Shown one piece after another: positions 12,954 to 26,335 of a stretch of 64,000 nt of DNA. Source of the DNA: Gordionus sp. m RMFG-2023 (Eukaryota; Nematomorpha; Gordioida; Chordodea; Parachordodidae); the NCBI RefSeq assembly GCF_954871325.1, contig NC_088778.1, positions 32,934,730 to 32,998,729 of the forward strand, read 5' to 3'. Both the position numbers and the translations under genes were made by a program. Each line of letters starts with the position of its first letter. Position 1 is the stretch's first letter. Below the pieces are notes generated by a model. The model was not told the DNA's origin. It did not search any database and saw only the letters and a program-made list of their open reading frames with translations.

Positions 12954-15900
12954 GAGCATTTTAACAATAACTAATCAGACATGTAAATTATACTAACCAA
13001 ATAAAACAAAAACAAAATAAATGTTAGAAAAAGAGAAACATATGATTAGTTGATTATCATAGCTTATTAGAGGAGTAATCTACACAATTCAGACAATCAG
13101 AAACATGGTTTGGCCTTTGCTTCTGGAACACCTGCTATTTTTAAGGGAAGACGATTCAATAAACGAGCACGTGATTTGAATAGATAAATCTATGCATAAA
13201 TAATAAAAATACGATCAATTTAAAAACCTGATCCTGATGTAACTAAATCATCCACATTTGTTAAAATTGAATATTTATGTTTTAAATTCAAAATAGTAAG
13301 AAAAATATTTTTTTTTATCATATTATTTGGAAAAAACGTTATTTTAATCAATGACACCTATATGTAGTAATATATAAAAGGAAACAAAAAAATAAATAAT
13401 TTAACAAGTGAAGACAAGTATCCAGGAAGATATAGAAATTCTTCTAATAGTGTAAAATCAATAACTATTTTGAGCATTTTAACAATAAGTAATCAGACAT
13501 GTATATTATACTAACCAAATAAAACAAAAACAAAATAAATGTTAGAAAAAGAGAAACATATGATTGGTTGATTATCATAGCTTATTAGAGGTGTAATCTT
13601 CACAATTCAGACAATCAGAAACATGGTTTGGCGTTTGCTTCTGGAACAATTGCTATTTTTAAGGGAAGACGATTCAATAAACAAGCACGTGATTTAAATA
13701 GATAAATATATGAAAAAATTATAAAAATACGATCAATTTAAAAACCTGATCCTGATGTAACTAAATCATCCATTTTGTTAAAAAATAAATTGAATATTTA
13801 TATTTTAAATTAGAAAAATATTTTTTTTATCATAATTAGAAAAAACGTTATTTTAATTAATGACACCTATATGTAGTAATATTTAAAAGGAAACAAAAAA
13901 AATAAATAATTTAACAAGTGAAGACAAGTATCCAGGAAGATATATAAATTCTTCTATATAAAACAGAACAAGTTTAAGAAATTGGTTATCCTTCTAAGTG
14001 TAAAATCATTAATTATTTTGAGCATTTTAACAATAACTAATCTGACTTGTATATTATACTAACCAAATAAAACAAAATTGTAGAAAAAGAGAAACATATG
14101 ATTGGTTGATTATAATAGCAATCTACACAATTCAACATTCAGAAACATGGTTTGGCGTTTGGTTCTGGAACACCTGCTATTTTTAGGGGAAGACGATTCA
14201 ATAAACGAGCACGTGATTTAAATAGTTAAATATATGCATAAATAATAAAAATACGATCAATTTAAAAATATGATCTTGATGTAACTAAATGATCCATTTT
14301 GTTAAAAATTAAATTGAATATTTATATTTTAAATTCAAAATAGTAAGAAAAATATTTTTTTTTATCATATTATTTGGAAAAAACGTTATTTTAATCAATG
14401 ACATCTATATGTAGTAATATTTTAAAAGGAAACAAAAATATAAATAATTTAACAAGTGAAGACAAGTATCCAGGAAGATATAGAAATTCTTCTATATAAA
14501 ACAGAACAAGTTTAAGAAATTGGTTATCTTTCTAAGTGTATAATCATTAAATATTTTGAGCATTTTAACAAAACTAATCTGACATGTATATAATACTAAC
14601 CAAATAAAACAAAATTGTAGAAAAAGAGAAACATATGATTGGTTGATTATAATAGCAATCTACACAATTCAACATTCAGAAACATGGTTTGGCATTTGCT
14701 TCTACATCTGCTATTTTTAAGGTAAGACGATTCAATAAACGAGCACGTGATTTGAATAGATAAATATATGCGAAATATTATACTATCAATTTAAAAACCT
14801 GGTCTTGATGTAACTAAACATCCATTTTTGTTTAAAAATAAATTGAATATTTATATTTTAAATTCAAAATAGAAAGAAAAAGAATTTTTTTTATCATAGT
14901 ATTTAGAAAAAACGTTATTTTAATCAATGACACCTATATGTAGTAATATTTAAAAGGAACCAAAAAAAATAAATAATTTAACAAGTGAAGACAAGTATCC
15001 AGGAAGATATAGAAATTCTTCTATACAAAACAGAACAAGTTTAAGAAATTGGTTATCTTTCTAAGAGTAAAATCAGTAACTATTTTGAGCATTTTAACAA
15101 TAACTAATCTGACATGTATATTATACTAACCAAATAAAATAAAATTGTAGAAAAAGAGAAACATATGATTGGTTGATTATAATAGCAATCTACACAAATC
15201 AACATTCAGAAACATAGTTTGGCATTTGCTTCTACATCTGCTATTTTTAAGGTAAGACGATTCAATAAACGAGCACGTGATTTGAATAGATAAATATATG
15301 CGAAATATTATACTATCAATTTAAAAACCTGGTCTTGATGTAACTAAACATCCATTTTTGTTTAAAAATAAATTGAATATTTATATTTTAAATTCAAAAT
15401 AGAAAGAAAAATAATTTTTTTTATCATAGTATTTAGAAAAAACGTTATTTTAATCAATGACACCTATATGTAGTAATATTTAAAAGGAACCAAAAAAAAT
15501 AAATAATTTAACATGTGAAGACAAGTATCCAGGAAGATATAGAAATTCTTCTATACAAAACAGAACAAGTTTAAGAAATTGGTTATCTTTCTAAGAGTAA
15601 AATCAGTAACTATTTTGAGCATTTTAACAATAACTAATCTGACATGTATATTATACTAACCAAATAAAACAAAAATAAAATAAATGGTAGAAAAAGATAA
15701 ACATATGATTAATTGATTATCATAGCTTATTAGAGGAGTAATCTACACAATTCAGACAATCAGAAACATGGTTTGGCTTTTGCTACTGGAACAACTGCTA
15801 TTTTTAAGGGAAGACGATTCAATAAACGAGCACGTGATTTAAATAGATAAATATATGCATAAATAATAAAAATACTATCAATTTAAAAACCTGATCTTGA

Positions 15901-18900
15901 TGTAACTAAATGATCCATTTTGTTAAAAAATAAATTGAATATTTATATTTTAAATTCAAAATAGTAAGAAAAATATTTTTTTTTATCATATTATTTGGAA
16001 AAAACGTTATTTTAATCAATGAAACCTATATCTAATAATATTTAAAAGGAAACAAAAAAAATAAATAATTTAACAAGTGAAGACAAGTATCCAGGAAGAT
16101 ATAGAAATTCTTCTATACAAAACAGAACAAGTTTAAGAAATTGGTTATCTTTCTAAGAGTAAAATCAGTAACTATTTTGAGCATTTTAACAATAACTAAT
16201 CTGTGTATATTATACTAACCAAATAAAACAAAAACAAAATAAATGGTAGAAAAAGATAAACATATGATTAGTTGAGTATCATAGCTTATTAGAGGAGTAA
16301 TCTACACAATTCAGACAATCAGAAACATGGTTTGGCGTTTGCTTCTGGAACACCTGCTATTTTTAGAGAAAGACGATTCAATAAACGAGCACGTGATTTA
16401 AATAGATAAATATATGCATAAAAATAAAAATACGATCAATTTAAAAACCTGATCTTGATGTAACTAAATGATCCATTTTGTTAAAAAATAAATTGAATAT
16501 TTATATTTTAAATTCAAAATAGTCAGAAAAATATTTTTTTTTATCATATTATTTGGAAAAAACGTTATTTTAATCAATGAAACCTATATCTAATAATATT
16601 TAAAAGGAAACAAAAAAAATAAATAATTTAACAAGTGAAGACAAGTATCCAGGAAGATGTAGAAATTCTTCTATACAAAACAGAACAAGTTTAAGAAATT
16701 GGTTATCTTTCTAAGAGTAAAATCAGTAACTATTTTGAGCATTTTAACAATAACAATCTGTGTATATTATACTAACCAAATAAAACAAAAACAAAATAAA
16801 TGGTAGAAAAAGATAAACATATGCTTAGTTGAGTATCATAGCTTATTAGAGGAGTAATCTACACAATTCAGACAATCAGAAACATGGTTTGGCGTTTACT
16901 TCTGGAACACCTGCTATTTTTAGGGGAAGACGATTCAATAAACGAGCACGTGATTTAAATAGATAAATATATGCATAAAAATAAAAATACGATCAATTTA
17001 AAAACCTGATCTTGATGTAACTAAATGATCCATTTTGTTAAATAATAAATTGAATATTTATATTTTAAATTCAAAATAGAAAGAAAAATGCTTTTTTTTA
17101 TCATATTATTTAGAAAAAACGTTATTTTAATCAATGACACCTATATGTAGTAATATATAAAAGGAAACAAAAAAATAAATAATTTAACAAGTGAAGACAA
17201 GTATCCAGGAAGATATAGAAATTCTTCTATATAAAACAGAACAAGTTTAAGAAATTGTTATCTTTCTAAGAGTAAAATCAGTAACTATTTTGAGCATTTT
17301 AACAATAACTAATCTGACATGTATATTATACTAACCAAATAAAACAAAAACTAAATAAATGGTAGAAAAAGATAAACATATGATTAGTTGATTATCATAG
17401 CTTATTAGAGGAGTAATCTACACAATTCAGACAATCAGAAACATGGTTTGGCTTTTGCTACTGGAACAACTGCTATTTTTAAGGGAAGACGATTCAATAA
17501 ACGAGCACGTGATTTAAATAGATAAATATATGCATAAATAATAAAAATACTATCAATTTAAAAACCTGATCTTGATGTAACTAAATGATCCATTTTGTTA
17601 AAAAATAAATTGAATATTTATATTTTAAATTCAAAATAGTAAGAAAAATATTTTTTTTTATCATATTATTTGGAAAAAACGTTATTTTAATCAATGACAC
17701 CTATATCTAATAATATTTAAAAGGAAACAAAAAAAATAAATAATTTAACAAGTGAAGACAAGTATCCAGGAAGATGTAGAAATTCTTCTATTCAAAACAG
17801 AACAAGTTTAAGAAATTGGTTATCTTTCTAAGAGTAAAATCAGTAACTATTTTGAGCATTTTAACAATAACAATCTGCTGTATATTATACTAACCAAATA
17901 AAACAAAAACAAAATAAATGGTAGAAAAAGATAAACATATGCTTAGTTGAGTATCATAGCTTATTAGAGGAGTAATCTACACAATTCAGACAATCAGAAA
18001 CATGGTTTGGCGTTTACTTCTGGAACACCTGCTATTTTTAGGGGAAGACGATTCAATAAACGAGCACGTGATTTAAATAGATAAATATATGCATAAATAA
18101 TAAAAATACGATCAATTTAAAAACCTGATCTTGATGTAACTAAATGATCCATTTTGTTAAATAATAAATTGAATATTTATATTTTAAATTCAAAATAGAA
18201 AGAAAAATGCTTTTTTTTATCATATTATTTAGAAAAAACGTTATTTTAATCAATGACACCTATATGTAGTAATATATAAAAGGAAACAAAAAAATAAATA
18301 ATTTAACAAGTGAAGACAAGTATCCAGGAAGATATAGAAATTCTTCTATATAAAACAGAACAAGTTTAAGAAATTGTTATCTTTCTAAGAGTAAAATCAG
18401 TAACTATTTTGAGCATTTTAACAATAACTAATCTGACATGTATATTATACTAACCAAATAAAACAAAAACTAAATAAATGGTAGAAAAAGATAAACATAT
18501 GATTAGTTGATTATCATAGCTTATTAGAGGAGTAATCTACACAATTCAGACAATCAGAAACATGGTTTGGCGTTTGCTTCTGGAACATTTGCTATTTTTA
18601 AGGGAAGACGATTCAATAAACGAGCACGTGATTTAAATAGATAATATATGAATAAATTATAAAAATACGATCAATTTAAAAACGTGATCCTGATGTAACT
18701 AAATCATCCATTTTGTTAAAAAATAAATTGAATATTTATATTTTAAATTAGAAAAATATTTTTTTTATCATAATTAGAAAAAACGTTATTTTAATTAATG
18801 ACACCTATATGTAATAATATTTAAAAGGAAACAAAAAAAATAAATAATTTAACAAGTGAAGACAAGTATCCAGGAAGATATATAAATTCTTCTATATAAA

Positions 18901-21900
18901 ACAGAACAAGTTTAAGAAATTGGTTAACTTTCTAAGTGTAAAATCATTAAATATTTTGAGCATTTTAACAATAACTAATCTGACATGTATATTATACTAA
19001 CCAAATAAAACAAAAACAAAATACATGGTAGAAAAAGATAAACATATGATTAGTTGATTATCATAGCTTATTAGAGGAGTAATCTACACAATTCAGACAA
19101 TCAGAAACATGGTTTGGCGTTTGCTTCTGGAACAACTGCTATTTTTAAGGGAAGACGATTCAATAAACGAGCACGTGATTTAAATAGATAAATATATGCA
19201 TAAATAATAAAAATACTATCAATTTAAAAACCTGATCTTGATGTAACTAAATGATCCATTTTGTTAAAAAATAAATTGAATATTTATATTTTAAATTCAA
19301 AATAGTAAGAAAAATATTTTTTTTTATCATATTATTTGGAAAAAACGTTATTTTAATCAATGAAACCTATATCTAATAATATTTAAAAGGAAACAAAAAA
19401 AATAAATAATTTAACAAGTGAAGACAAGTATCCAGGAAGATATAGAAATTCTTCTATACAAAACAGAACAAGTTTAAGAAATTGGTTATCTTTCTAAGAG
19501 TAAAATCAGTAACTATTTTGAGCATTTTAACAATAACTAATCTGTGTATATTATACTAACCAAATAAAACAAAAACAAAATAAATGGTAGAAAAAGATAA
19601 ACATATGATTAGTTGAGTATCATAGCTTATTAGAGGAGTAATCTACACAATTCAGACAATCAGAAACATGGTTTGGCGTTTGCTTCTGGAACACCTGCTA
19701 TTTTTAGAGAAAGACGATTCAATAAACGAGCACGTGATTTAAATAGATAAATATATGCATAAAAATAAAAATACGATCAATTTAAAAACCTGATCTTGAT
19801 GTAACTAAATGATCCATTTTGTTAAAAAATAAATTGAATATTTATATTTTAAATTCAAAATAGTCAGAAAAATATTTTTTTTATCATATTATTTGGAAAA
19901 AACGTTATTTTAATCAATGAAACCTATATCTAATAATATTTAAAAGGAAACAAAAAAAATAAATAATTTAACAAGTGAAGACAAGTATCCAGGAAGATGT
20001 AGAAATTCTTCTATACAAAACAGAACAAGTTTAAGAAATTGGTTATCTTTCTAAGAGTAAAATCAGTAACTATTTTGAGCATTTTAACAATAACTAATCT
20101 GTGTATATTATACTAACCAAATAAAACAAAAACAAAATAAATGGTAGAAAAAGATAAACATATGATTAGTTGAGTATCATAGCTTATTAGAGGAGTAATC
20201 TACACAATTCAGACAATCAGAAACATGGTTTGGCGTTTACTTCTGGAACACCTGCTATTTTTAGGGGAAGACGATTCAATAAACGAGCACGTGATTTAAA
20301 TAGATAAATATATGCATAAATAATAAAAATACGATCAATTTAAAAACCTGATCTTGATGTAACTAAATGATCCATTTTGTTAAATAATAAATTGAATATT
20401 TATATTTTAAATTCAAAATAGAAAGAAAAATGCTTTTTTTTATCATATTATTTAGAAAAAACGTTATTTTAATCAATGACACCTATATGTAGTAATATAT
20501 AAAAGGAAACAAAAAAATAAATAATTTAACAAGTGAAGACAAGTATCCAGGAAGATATAGAAATTCTTCTATATAAAACAGAACAAGTTTAAGAAATTGG
20601 TTATCTTTCTAAGAGTAAAATCAGTAACTATTTTGAGCATTTTAACAATAACTAATCTGACATGTATATTATACTAACCAAATAAAACAAAAACTAAATA
20701 AATGGTAGAAAAAGATAAACATATGATTAGTTGATTATCATAGCTTATTAGAGGAGTAATCTACACAATTCAGACAATCAGAAACATGGTTTGGCGTTTG
20801 CTTCTGGAACATTTGCTATTTTTAAGGGAAGACGATTATTCAATAAACGAGCACGTTATTTAAATAGAAAAATATATGAATAAATTATAAAAATACGATC
20901 AATTTAAAAACCTGATCCTGATGTAATTCAATCATCCATTTTTGTTAAAAAATAAATTGAATATTTATATTTTAAATTCAAAATAGTAAAAAAAATATTT
21001 TTTTTTATCATATTATTTAGAAAAAACGTTATTTTAATCAATGACACCTATATGTAGTATTATTTAAAAGGAAACAAAAAAAATAAATAATTTAACAAGT
21101 GAAGACAAGTATCCAGGAAGATATAGAAATTCTTCTATATAAAACAGAACAAGTTTAAGAAATTGATATTATCTTTTTAAGTGTAATATCATTTTTGAGC
21201 ATTTTAACAATAACCAATCTGACATTTTTATTATACTAACCAAATAAAACAAATTGTAGAAAAAGAGAAACATATGATTGGTTGATAATAATAGCTTATT
21301 AGAGGTGTAATCTAAACAATTCTGACAATCAGAAACATGGTTTGGCGTCTTCTTCTACACCTGCTATTTTTAAGGGAAGACGATTCAATAAACCAGCACG
21401 TGATTTAATTAGATAAATATATGCATAAATAATAAAAATACGATCAATTTAAAAACCTGATCCTGATGTAATTCAATCATCCATTTTTGTTAAAAAATAA
21501 ATTGAATATTTATATTTTAAATTCAAAATAGTAAAAAAAATATTTTTTTTTATCATATTATTTAGAAAAAACGTTATTTTAATCAATGACACCTATATGT
21601 AGTATTATTTAAAAGGAAACAAAAAAAATAAATAATTTAACAAGTGAAGACAAGTATCCAGGAAGATATAGAAATTCTTCTATATAAAACAGAACAAGTT
21701 TAAGAAATTGATATTATCTTTTTAAATGTAAAATCATTAACTATTTTGAGCATTTTAACAATAACTAATCTGACATTTATATTATACTAACCAAATAAAA
21801 CAAATTGTAGAAAAAGAGAAACATATGATTGGTTGATAATAATAGCTTATTAGAGGTGTAATCTAAACAATTCTGACAATCAGAAACATGGTTTGGCGTC

Positions 21901-22480
21901 TTCTTCTACACCTGCTATTTTTAAGGGAAGACGATTCAATAAACGAGCACGTGATTTAATTAGATAAATATATGCATAAATAATAAAAATACAATAAATT
22001 TAAAAACCTGATCCTGATGTAAGTAAATCATCCATTTTGTTAAAAAATAAATTGAATATATATATTTTAAATTCAAAATAGTAAGAAAAATATTTTTTTT
22101 TATCATATTATTTAAAAAAAAACGTTATTTTAATCAATAACACCTATATGTAGTAATATTTAAAAGGAAACAAAAAAATAATAATTTAACAAGTGAAGAC
22201 AAGTATCCAGGAAGATATAGAAATTCTTCTATATAAAACAGAACAACAATTAAGAAATTGGTATTATCTTTTTAAGTGTAAAATCATTACCCTTTATGAG
22301 CATTTTAACAATAACTAATCTGACATGTATATTATACTAACCAAATAAAACAAAAACAAAATAAATGGTAGAAAAAGAGGAACATATGATTAGTTGATTA
22401 TCATAGCTTATTAGAGGAGTAATCTACCCAATTCAGACAATCAGAAACATGGTTTAACGTTTGCTTCTGGAACACCTGCT
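12954..22480 (+). repeat. Satellite array 1: about 17.3 tandem copies of a roughly 555 bp unit
   Basis: The GAGCATTTTAAC landmark recurs at 12954, 13472, 14020, 14558, 15087, 15617, 16179, 16737, 17292, 17854, 18411, 18958, 19520, 20077, 20635, 21197, 21748 and 22298. Unit lengths are 518-562 bp, mostly 547-562. All units run head to tail. Each carries AACATATGATT, AACATGGTTTGGC, GGGAAGACGATTCAATAAAC, GAGCACGTGATTT, AAAAACGTTATTTTAATCAA and AAGTGAAGACAAGTATCCAG. The last unit stops at about 22,480 after ACACCTGCT. Units are noncoding. Subfamily variants recur in a non-random order (see findings). Array 2 is at 26,708-28,670. Confidence 0.95.
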
Positions 22481-23050
22481 TAAATTCAAAATTTATAATT
22501 GCAAGATCATTTCTTAAAAAATAAAAACTCATTTTTATAAGCGATTCAGATGCAGAAAAAATTTGAGCCATTATGGCAATGATAGATCTGAATCCTAACT
22601 TAAGATCAAAAAATGCAACCATATAATATAAAAATGATTAACTTATTCTCTAATATATTTTCTTTCCCCCATTCCCTGCTTACAAAATTTGTAATCATTT
22701 CTATAGATACTAGATAGTTATCCTCTGTGCCGCATAATTAATATGCCCAATATCATCTTATAAAATTGTCAGAAATTTATGGAGTAGCTATTCAACTGGC
22801 TTATTTTGTTGATAAAATTTAATACCTCTACCTATATATATTTCAAACGATTTGTTCTTAATTTTGAGTTATTTTAGAAATTATTTGCCTAAAAAAATTA
22901 CATATATTGCCTGAAATTTTAATAAGAAACGTAAATTGCCGATGACATTTATAGATTATAAGAGAATAAGAAAAGATTTATGAAACAAAAAAACAAAATT
23001 TAATTTCAAACCAAGCTCGTTTATAATTGCAATCAAATTATTATTCTTTA
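22481..23050. other. Noncoding stretch with a small module Z fragment
   Basis: 22,575-22,625 (ATGATAGATCTGAATCC, then AAGATCAAAAAATGCAA) matches 28,868-28,905 of module Z in the same orientation. The remainder to 23,050 shows nothing recognisable. The 73-residue minus-strand frame at 22,401-22,622 straddles the array edge and is not credible as a gene. Confidence 0.4.
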
Positions 23051-23235
23051 CGGTGGCCTAGTAGTGGGTTTGAGATATATGCTTGGAAGTCTAAGGTACC
23101 AGGTTCGAGTAAAAATTTTCAGGTTTTTTGTCTTCCATGACTGATGTAATAAAGATATATGATAATATAAATTTCTGTAGAAATGCCACCACAGCCACCG
23201 ACAGGCTTGAACAGCCGGGAGCTAGAATACTTGTC
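23051..23235 (+). mobile_element. tRNA-derived SINE (family S1)
   Basis: An A-box-like TGGCCTAGTAGTGG (23,054-23,067) is followed about 48 bp after its start by a B-box-like GGTTCGAGT (23,102-23,110). This is the spacing of an internal Pol III promoter in a tRNA head. The tRNA-like head is followed by a body with the GC-richer block AATGCCACCACAGCCACCGA, then CAGGCTTGAACAGCCGGGAG, ending near CAATAAACCATAATG. The acceptor stem does not pair as in a real tRNA, so this is a SINE and not a tRNA gene. I cannot name the family. Target duplications were not identified. Confidence 0.7.
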
Positions 23236-23269
23236 CAATAAACCATAATGAAAGATACAAACAAAACAT

Positions 23270-23844
23270 TTTTTAAAAAAATACCTTTACCATTTTCTCC
23301 TTGATAAATTGCATAATTACATTAAAAGTTAATAATTTGTATATAAAAGGAAATATTTAATTTAAAAATCAAGAGCCTAAAAAACATATGGAATAATATG
23401 TGTTTCAATTACTTGTTTGATATTTTAAAGATAAAATGGTTTTAATCGAGTCATCATAAAATCATTATAATTAAAATATATGTCTTGTGTCTTTATACAT
23501 GATCATCCCAAAGCTAAGAAAACACCTAGAAAAATATATGGGGTATAAAAAACCGTGATTGATTGTAAGCAAAATTTCATTCTATTTATCGTATCATTCT
23601 TCTGACCAAATGTTAAAAACACAAATAGGCCAGCGGCATCAATTCTTTATTCTTTATATTAATACTGGCTATGGGATTTTGAAATGTATTAAAGTCGATC
23701 CAGTAAGGGGAAATATTCGAGGTGATAAAATTATATTGGGAATATCAATAAATAAATTGTCATAGAAAAAAAAAGGTTCACAATTTTTTTGGCAGAGGAA
23801 TTTCTAAAATTTTGTGATCGAAACAATATTTGGCATAGAGTTTT
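23270..23844 (-). repeat. Module Y repeat, inverted copy with extended 3' part
   Basis: It is collinear with 7760-8310: CTTGATAAATTGCATAATTA, 'gtatataaaagga', GAGCCTAAAAAACATATGGA, TTTTTTTGGCAGAGGAATTT, CGAAACAATATTTGGCATA. The 68-residue plus-strand frame at 23,559-23,765 is not conserved in the 7.7 kb copy. Leader copy 2 starts immediately after. Confidence 0.6.
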
Positions 23845-24412
23845 TAAAAGGCAACTAAACCCGCGACTCTAAGCCAAGATTGAGTAGGGATCGGAGAAAT
23901 CAGCCTAACTTCTAGCATGATTCAAATAGAAGAGAGATCCAGGCACGAGCATAAACCTAAACCGATAGACTTATCTGGATCGGATTGTATTTTAATTGCT
24001 ATTTAAATAGCTGAGTTTATACAACTCCCGAGTTCAAAGTCGTAGAAATACTGTTTAAACTTTGCTTTCTATGAGCTGAATATAACGAATAATTTTTTTA
24101 TAAGCCGACTGAGCCTTGTAAGTTCAAATAATGTATATAATGTTAATATACCAATTCAGTAATAAATTTGATATTCGATCGGAGTCAAGTTCGCTTAATC
24201 CAGTTTAATTTACCCTCCTAAACAAATTTGTACCGACTTGGTATGAATTGATCTGGCCGACCCTTGGTTCGGGATGGCAGGGATGATTCAGGCAAAGCCG
24301 TATTAGTTTGAGACGAGTTAAATTGTCTGTTGGGTAAGTTTGAAATAGATAAATATGAACTACAACTTATTAAATGAGTAAATAAAATCAATATTATATA
24401 GCAAAAAAATTA
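23845..24412 (+). repeat. Leader block, copy 2, left part (interrupted)
   Basis: It matches 11,975-12,596 from ACTAAACCCGCGACTCTAAG onward, with scattered substitutions and small indels. It is broken by the TIR element at 24,413 and resumes at 26,362. Confidence 0.8.
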
Positions 24413-24438
24413 GGGGAGACCAGGGCTAGTCGGCGCAA
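24413..24438 (+). repeat. Left terminal inverted repeat (26 bp)
   Basis: Perfect match to the reverse complement of 26,336-26,361. It holds the core GGGCTAGTCGGCGC, which is echoed by subterminal motifs inside the element. Confidence 0.95.
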
Positions 24439-24611
24439 TTTTTGTCAAAATCATCATAGCTCCGAAAATAATGATCATATAAGATCTTACAAAATACCAA
24501 TAGATACCTTAAACATCTACCTATAAATATATACTGTTATATTTTTTAAATATTTAATAATTATTTTTCTAGAAAGGTTTTAGTAAAAGTCATTTTTTGA
24601 ACCTAGTAGCC

Positions 24612-24662
24612 CCGAACCCGTGGTTAGTCGGATCATCGATGGGGCTAGTCGAATCAAGTGGT
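24612..24662 (+). promoter_or_regulatory. Left subterminal motif cluster related to the TIR core
   Basis: GTGGTTAGTCGGATCATCG and GGGGCTAGTCGAATC occur about 25 bp apart. Both resemble the TIR core GGGCTAGTCGGCG. Such copies are candidate transposase-binding sites by analogy with other TIR elements. Confidence 0.5.
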
Positions 24663-24949
24663 TTAGTAGGCTTCTTATGGGACAAAAAATTTTTTTCGCA
24701 GATTTTAATATATAACTATGATACTTTATTTATATAATATTCTATTTATAATTATAACAAATAAAATAACAATCTTTTTTGACAGAGAACTACTCTACAT
24801 TGAAACCAATCTTCAAAATTATGAAAACTTTTATAATCCTGTTAACATATAATACACTCATCTTTTATTAATGTTTATATTTATTAATAATAAATTTACT
24901 CAAAATTTATCTAATTCTATATTTAAATATATAACATCATTTGATTTTA

Positions 24950-25262
24950 TTATCAGGCTAAATATAATCTGATAACTATGTTCATGTCCAATAAAATGAA
25001 TTAATTTGAATTATGTTATATTGTCAATTAAAATAGATATATATATAAATATTTGTTTGTTAGATATAATTCATTTTAAATATATTGATATTATTATCAG
25101 GCTAAAATTTATATGCTAAAATGTTCATATCTAATAAAATGTATTAATTTGAATCATATTATATTGTCTATTAAAAAAAAATATATATATTATATTTATT
25201 TGCTATATATAATTAATTTAAATAATTGATCTTATTATCAGGCTAAAATTTATATATGCAAT
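24950..25262 (+). repeat. Tandem repeat inside the TIR element, about 142 bp period
   Basis: TATCAGGCTAAAATTTATAT-type sequence recurs at about 24,951, 25,095 and 25,236 with 'ttcatatctaataaaatg' and 'attatattgtcnattaaaa' between. This is roughly two and a part copies. Confidence 0.7.
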
Positions 25263-25815
25263 ATATATAATATCTGTGACAATATATAATATATATTCAC
25301 AATATGTATATGAAGATTTTAGTTTGCAAGATATTTATATAGGTCTGCTATTATATTAAAATTGAAATGTATTATGAAAAATCAATCACATTAATAAATT
25401 TATATAATAATTATTATTTAATATATTACATTTATAAAATATTATATTATGATTATCTGTACAATATATAATATATTATCACAATATGTATATGAAGATT
25501 TTAGTTTGCAAGATATTTATTTAGGTCTGATATCATAATAAAATTGAAATGTATTATGAAAAATCAATCACATTAATAATTTATATAATAATTATTATTT
25601 AATATATTACATTTATAAAATATTCTATTAAGATTATCTGTACAATATATAATATATTATCACAATATGTATGTGAAGATTTTAGTTTGCAAGATATTTA
25701 TTTAGGTCTGATATCATATTAAAATTGAAATGTATTATGAAAATTCAATCACATTAATAAATTTATATAATAATTATTATTTAATATATTACATTTATAA
25801 AATATTATATTTTAA
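25263..25815 (+). repeat. Tandem repeat inside the TIR element, about 181 bp period, three copies
   Basis: TGAAGATTTTAGTTTGCAAG recurs at 25,311, 25,493 and 25,674. Each is followed by 'atatttat', AGGTCTG and GAAATGTATTATGAAAA. Similarity between copies is high, which suggests recent expansion. Confidence 0.85.
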
Positions 25816-25969
25816 CCTGTAATAAATGGTATTTTTCTTAATGAGATATCATTTTCATACAGTTATATAGTTTCTTCATAATATATTTTTAGTAAAAATT
25901 TTACTATTTTGAATTTCACATATATATTTTATTTGGGTACCATAATAATATAATAAAAATTGACTGATT

Positions 25970-26006
25970 GCGCCGACTAGCCACGATTCAACTAACCTCA
26001 ATGGTG
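25970..26006 (-). promoter_or_regulatory. Right subterminal copy of the TIR core, about 350 bp inside the end
   Basis: TTGCGCCGACTAGCCACGAT, then TCAACTAACC, repeats the inner part of the right TIR in the same orientation. A further imperfect copy (GAACCGACAAGCCCC) abuts the right TIR at about 26,320-26,335. Confidence 0.6.
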
Positions 26007-26335
26007 GTAATATTACTAATTTGATCACATGTATTTAAGCATTATATATCAATCTAAAACTTTCCCAAATATTAAAATAGATATTTAACTTTCATATAAT
26101 GTTCATTTTGTCATGTTTAAACTTTTAATTTTTTAATACAACCTAATAATATAAAGTGAAAATATTGTAATTTTTACATCAAAAACATGTCATAACACTT
26201 AAAAATTTAAATAGCTAAATATTATAAATTATTTTATCCCCAATTATGGATATTATAGAATTCTATTTTAGAACTAAATATCAATTTTTAATCTTTACTG
26301 GTTTTAAAATAAAATCCTTTGAACCGACAAGCCCC

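Noticed and set aside
12954-22480. CRISPR-like or gene-family tandem array
   Set aside because: Units are head-to-tail with no spacer/repeat alternation, and have no conserved ORF. It is a eukaryotic satellite.
12954-22480. Hammerhead-ribozyme-like CTGATG in each satellite unit (in CCTGATCCTGATGTAAC)
   Set aside because: No CGAAA box or closing stem follows at a workable distance, so the ribozyme core is incomplete.
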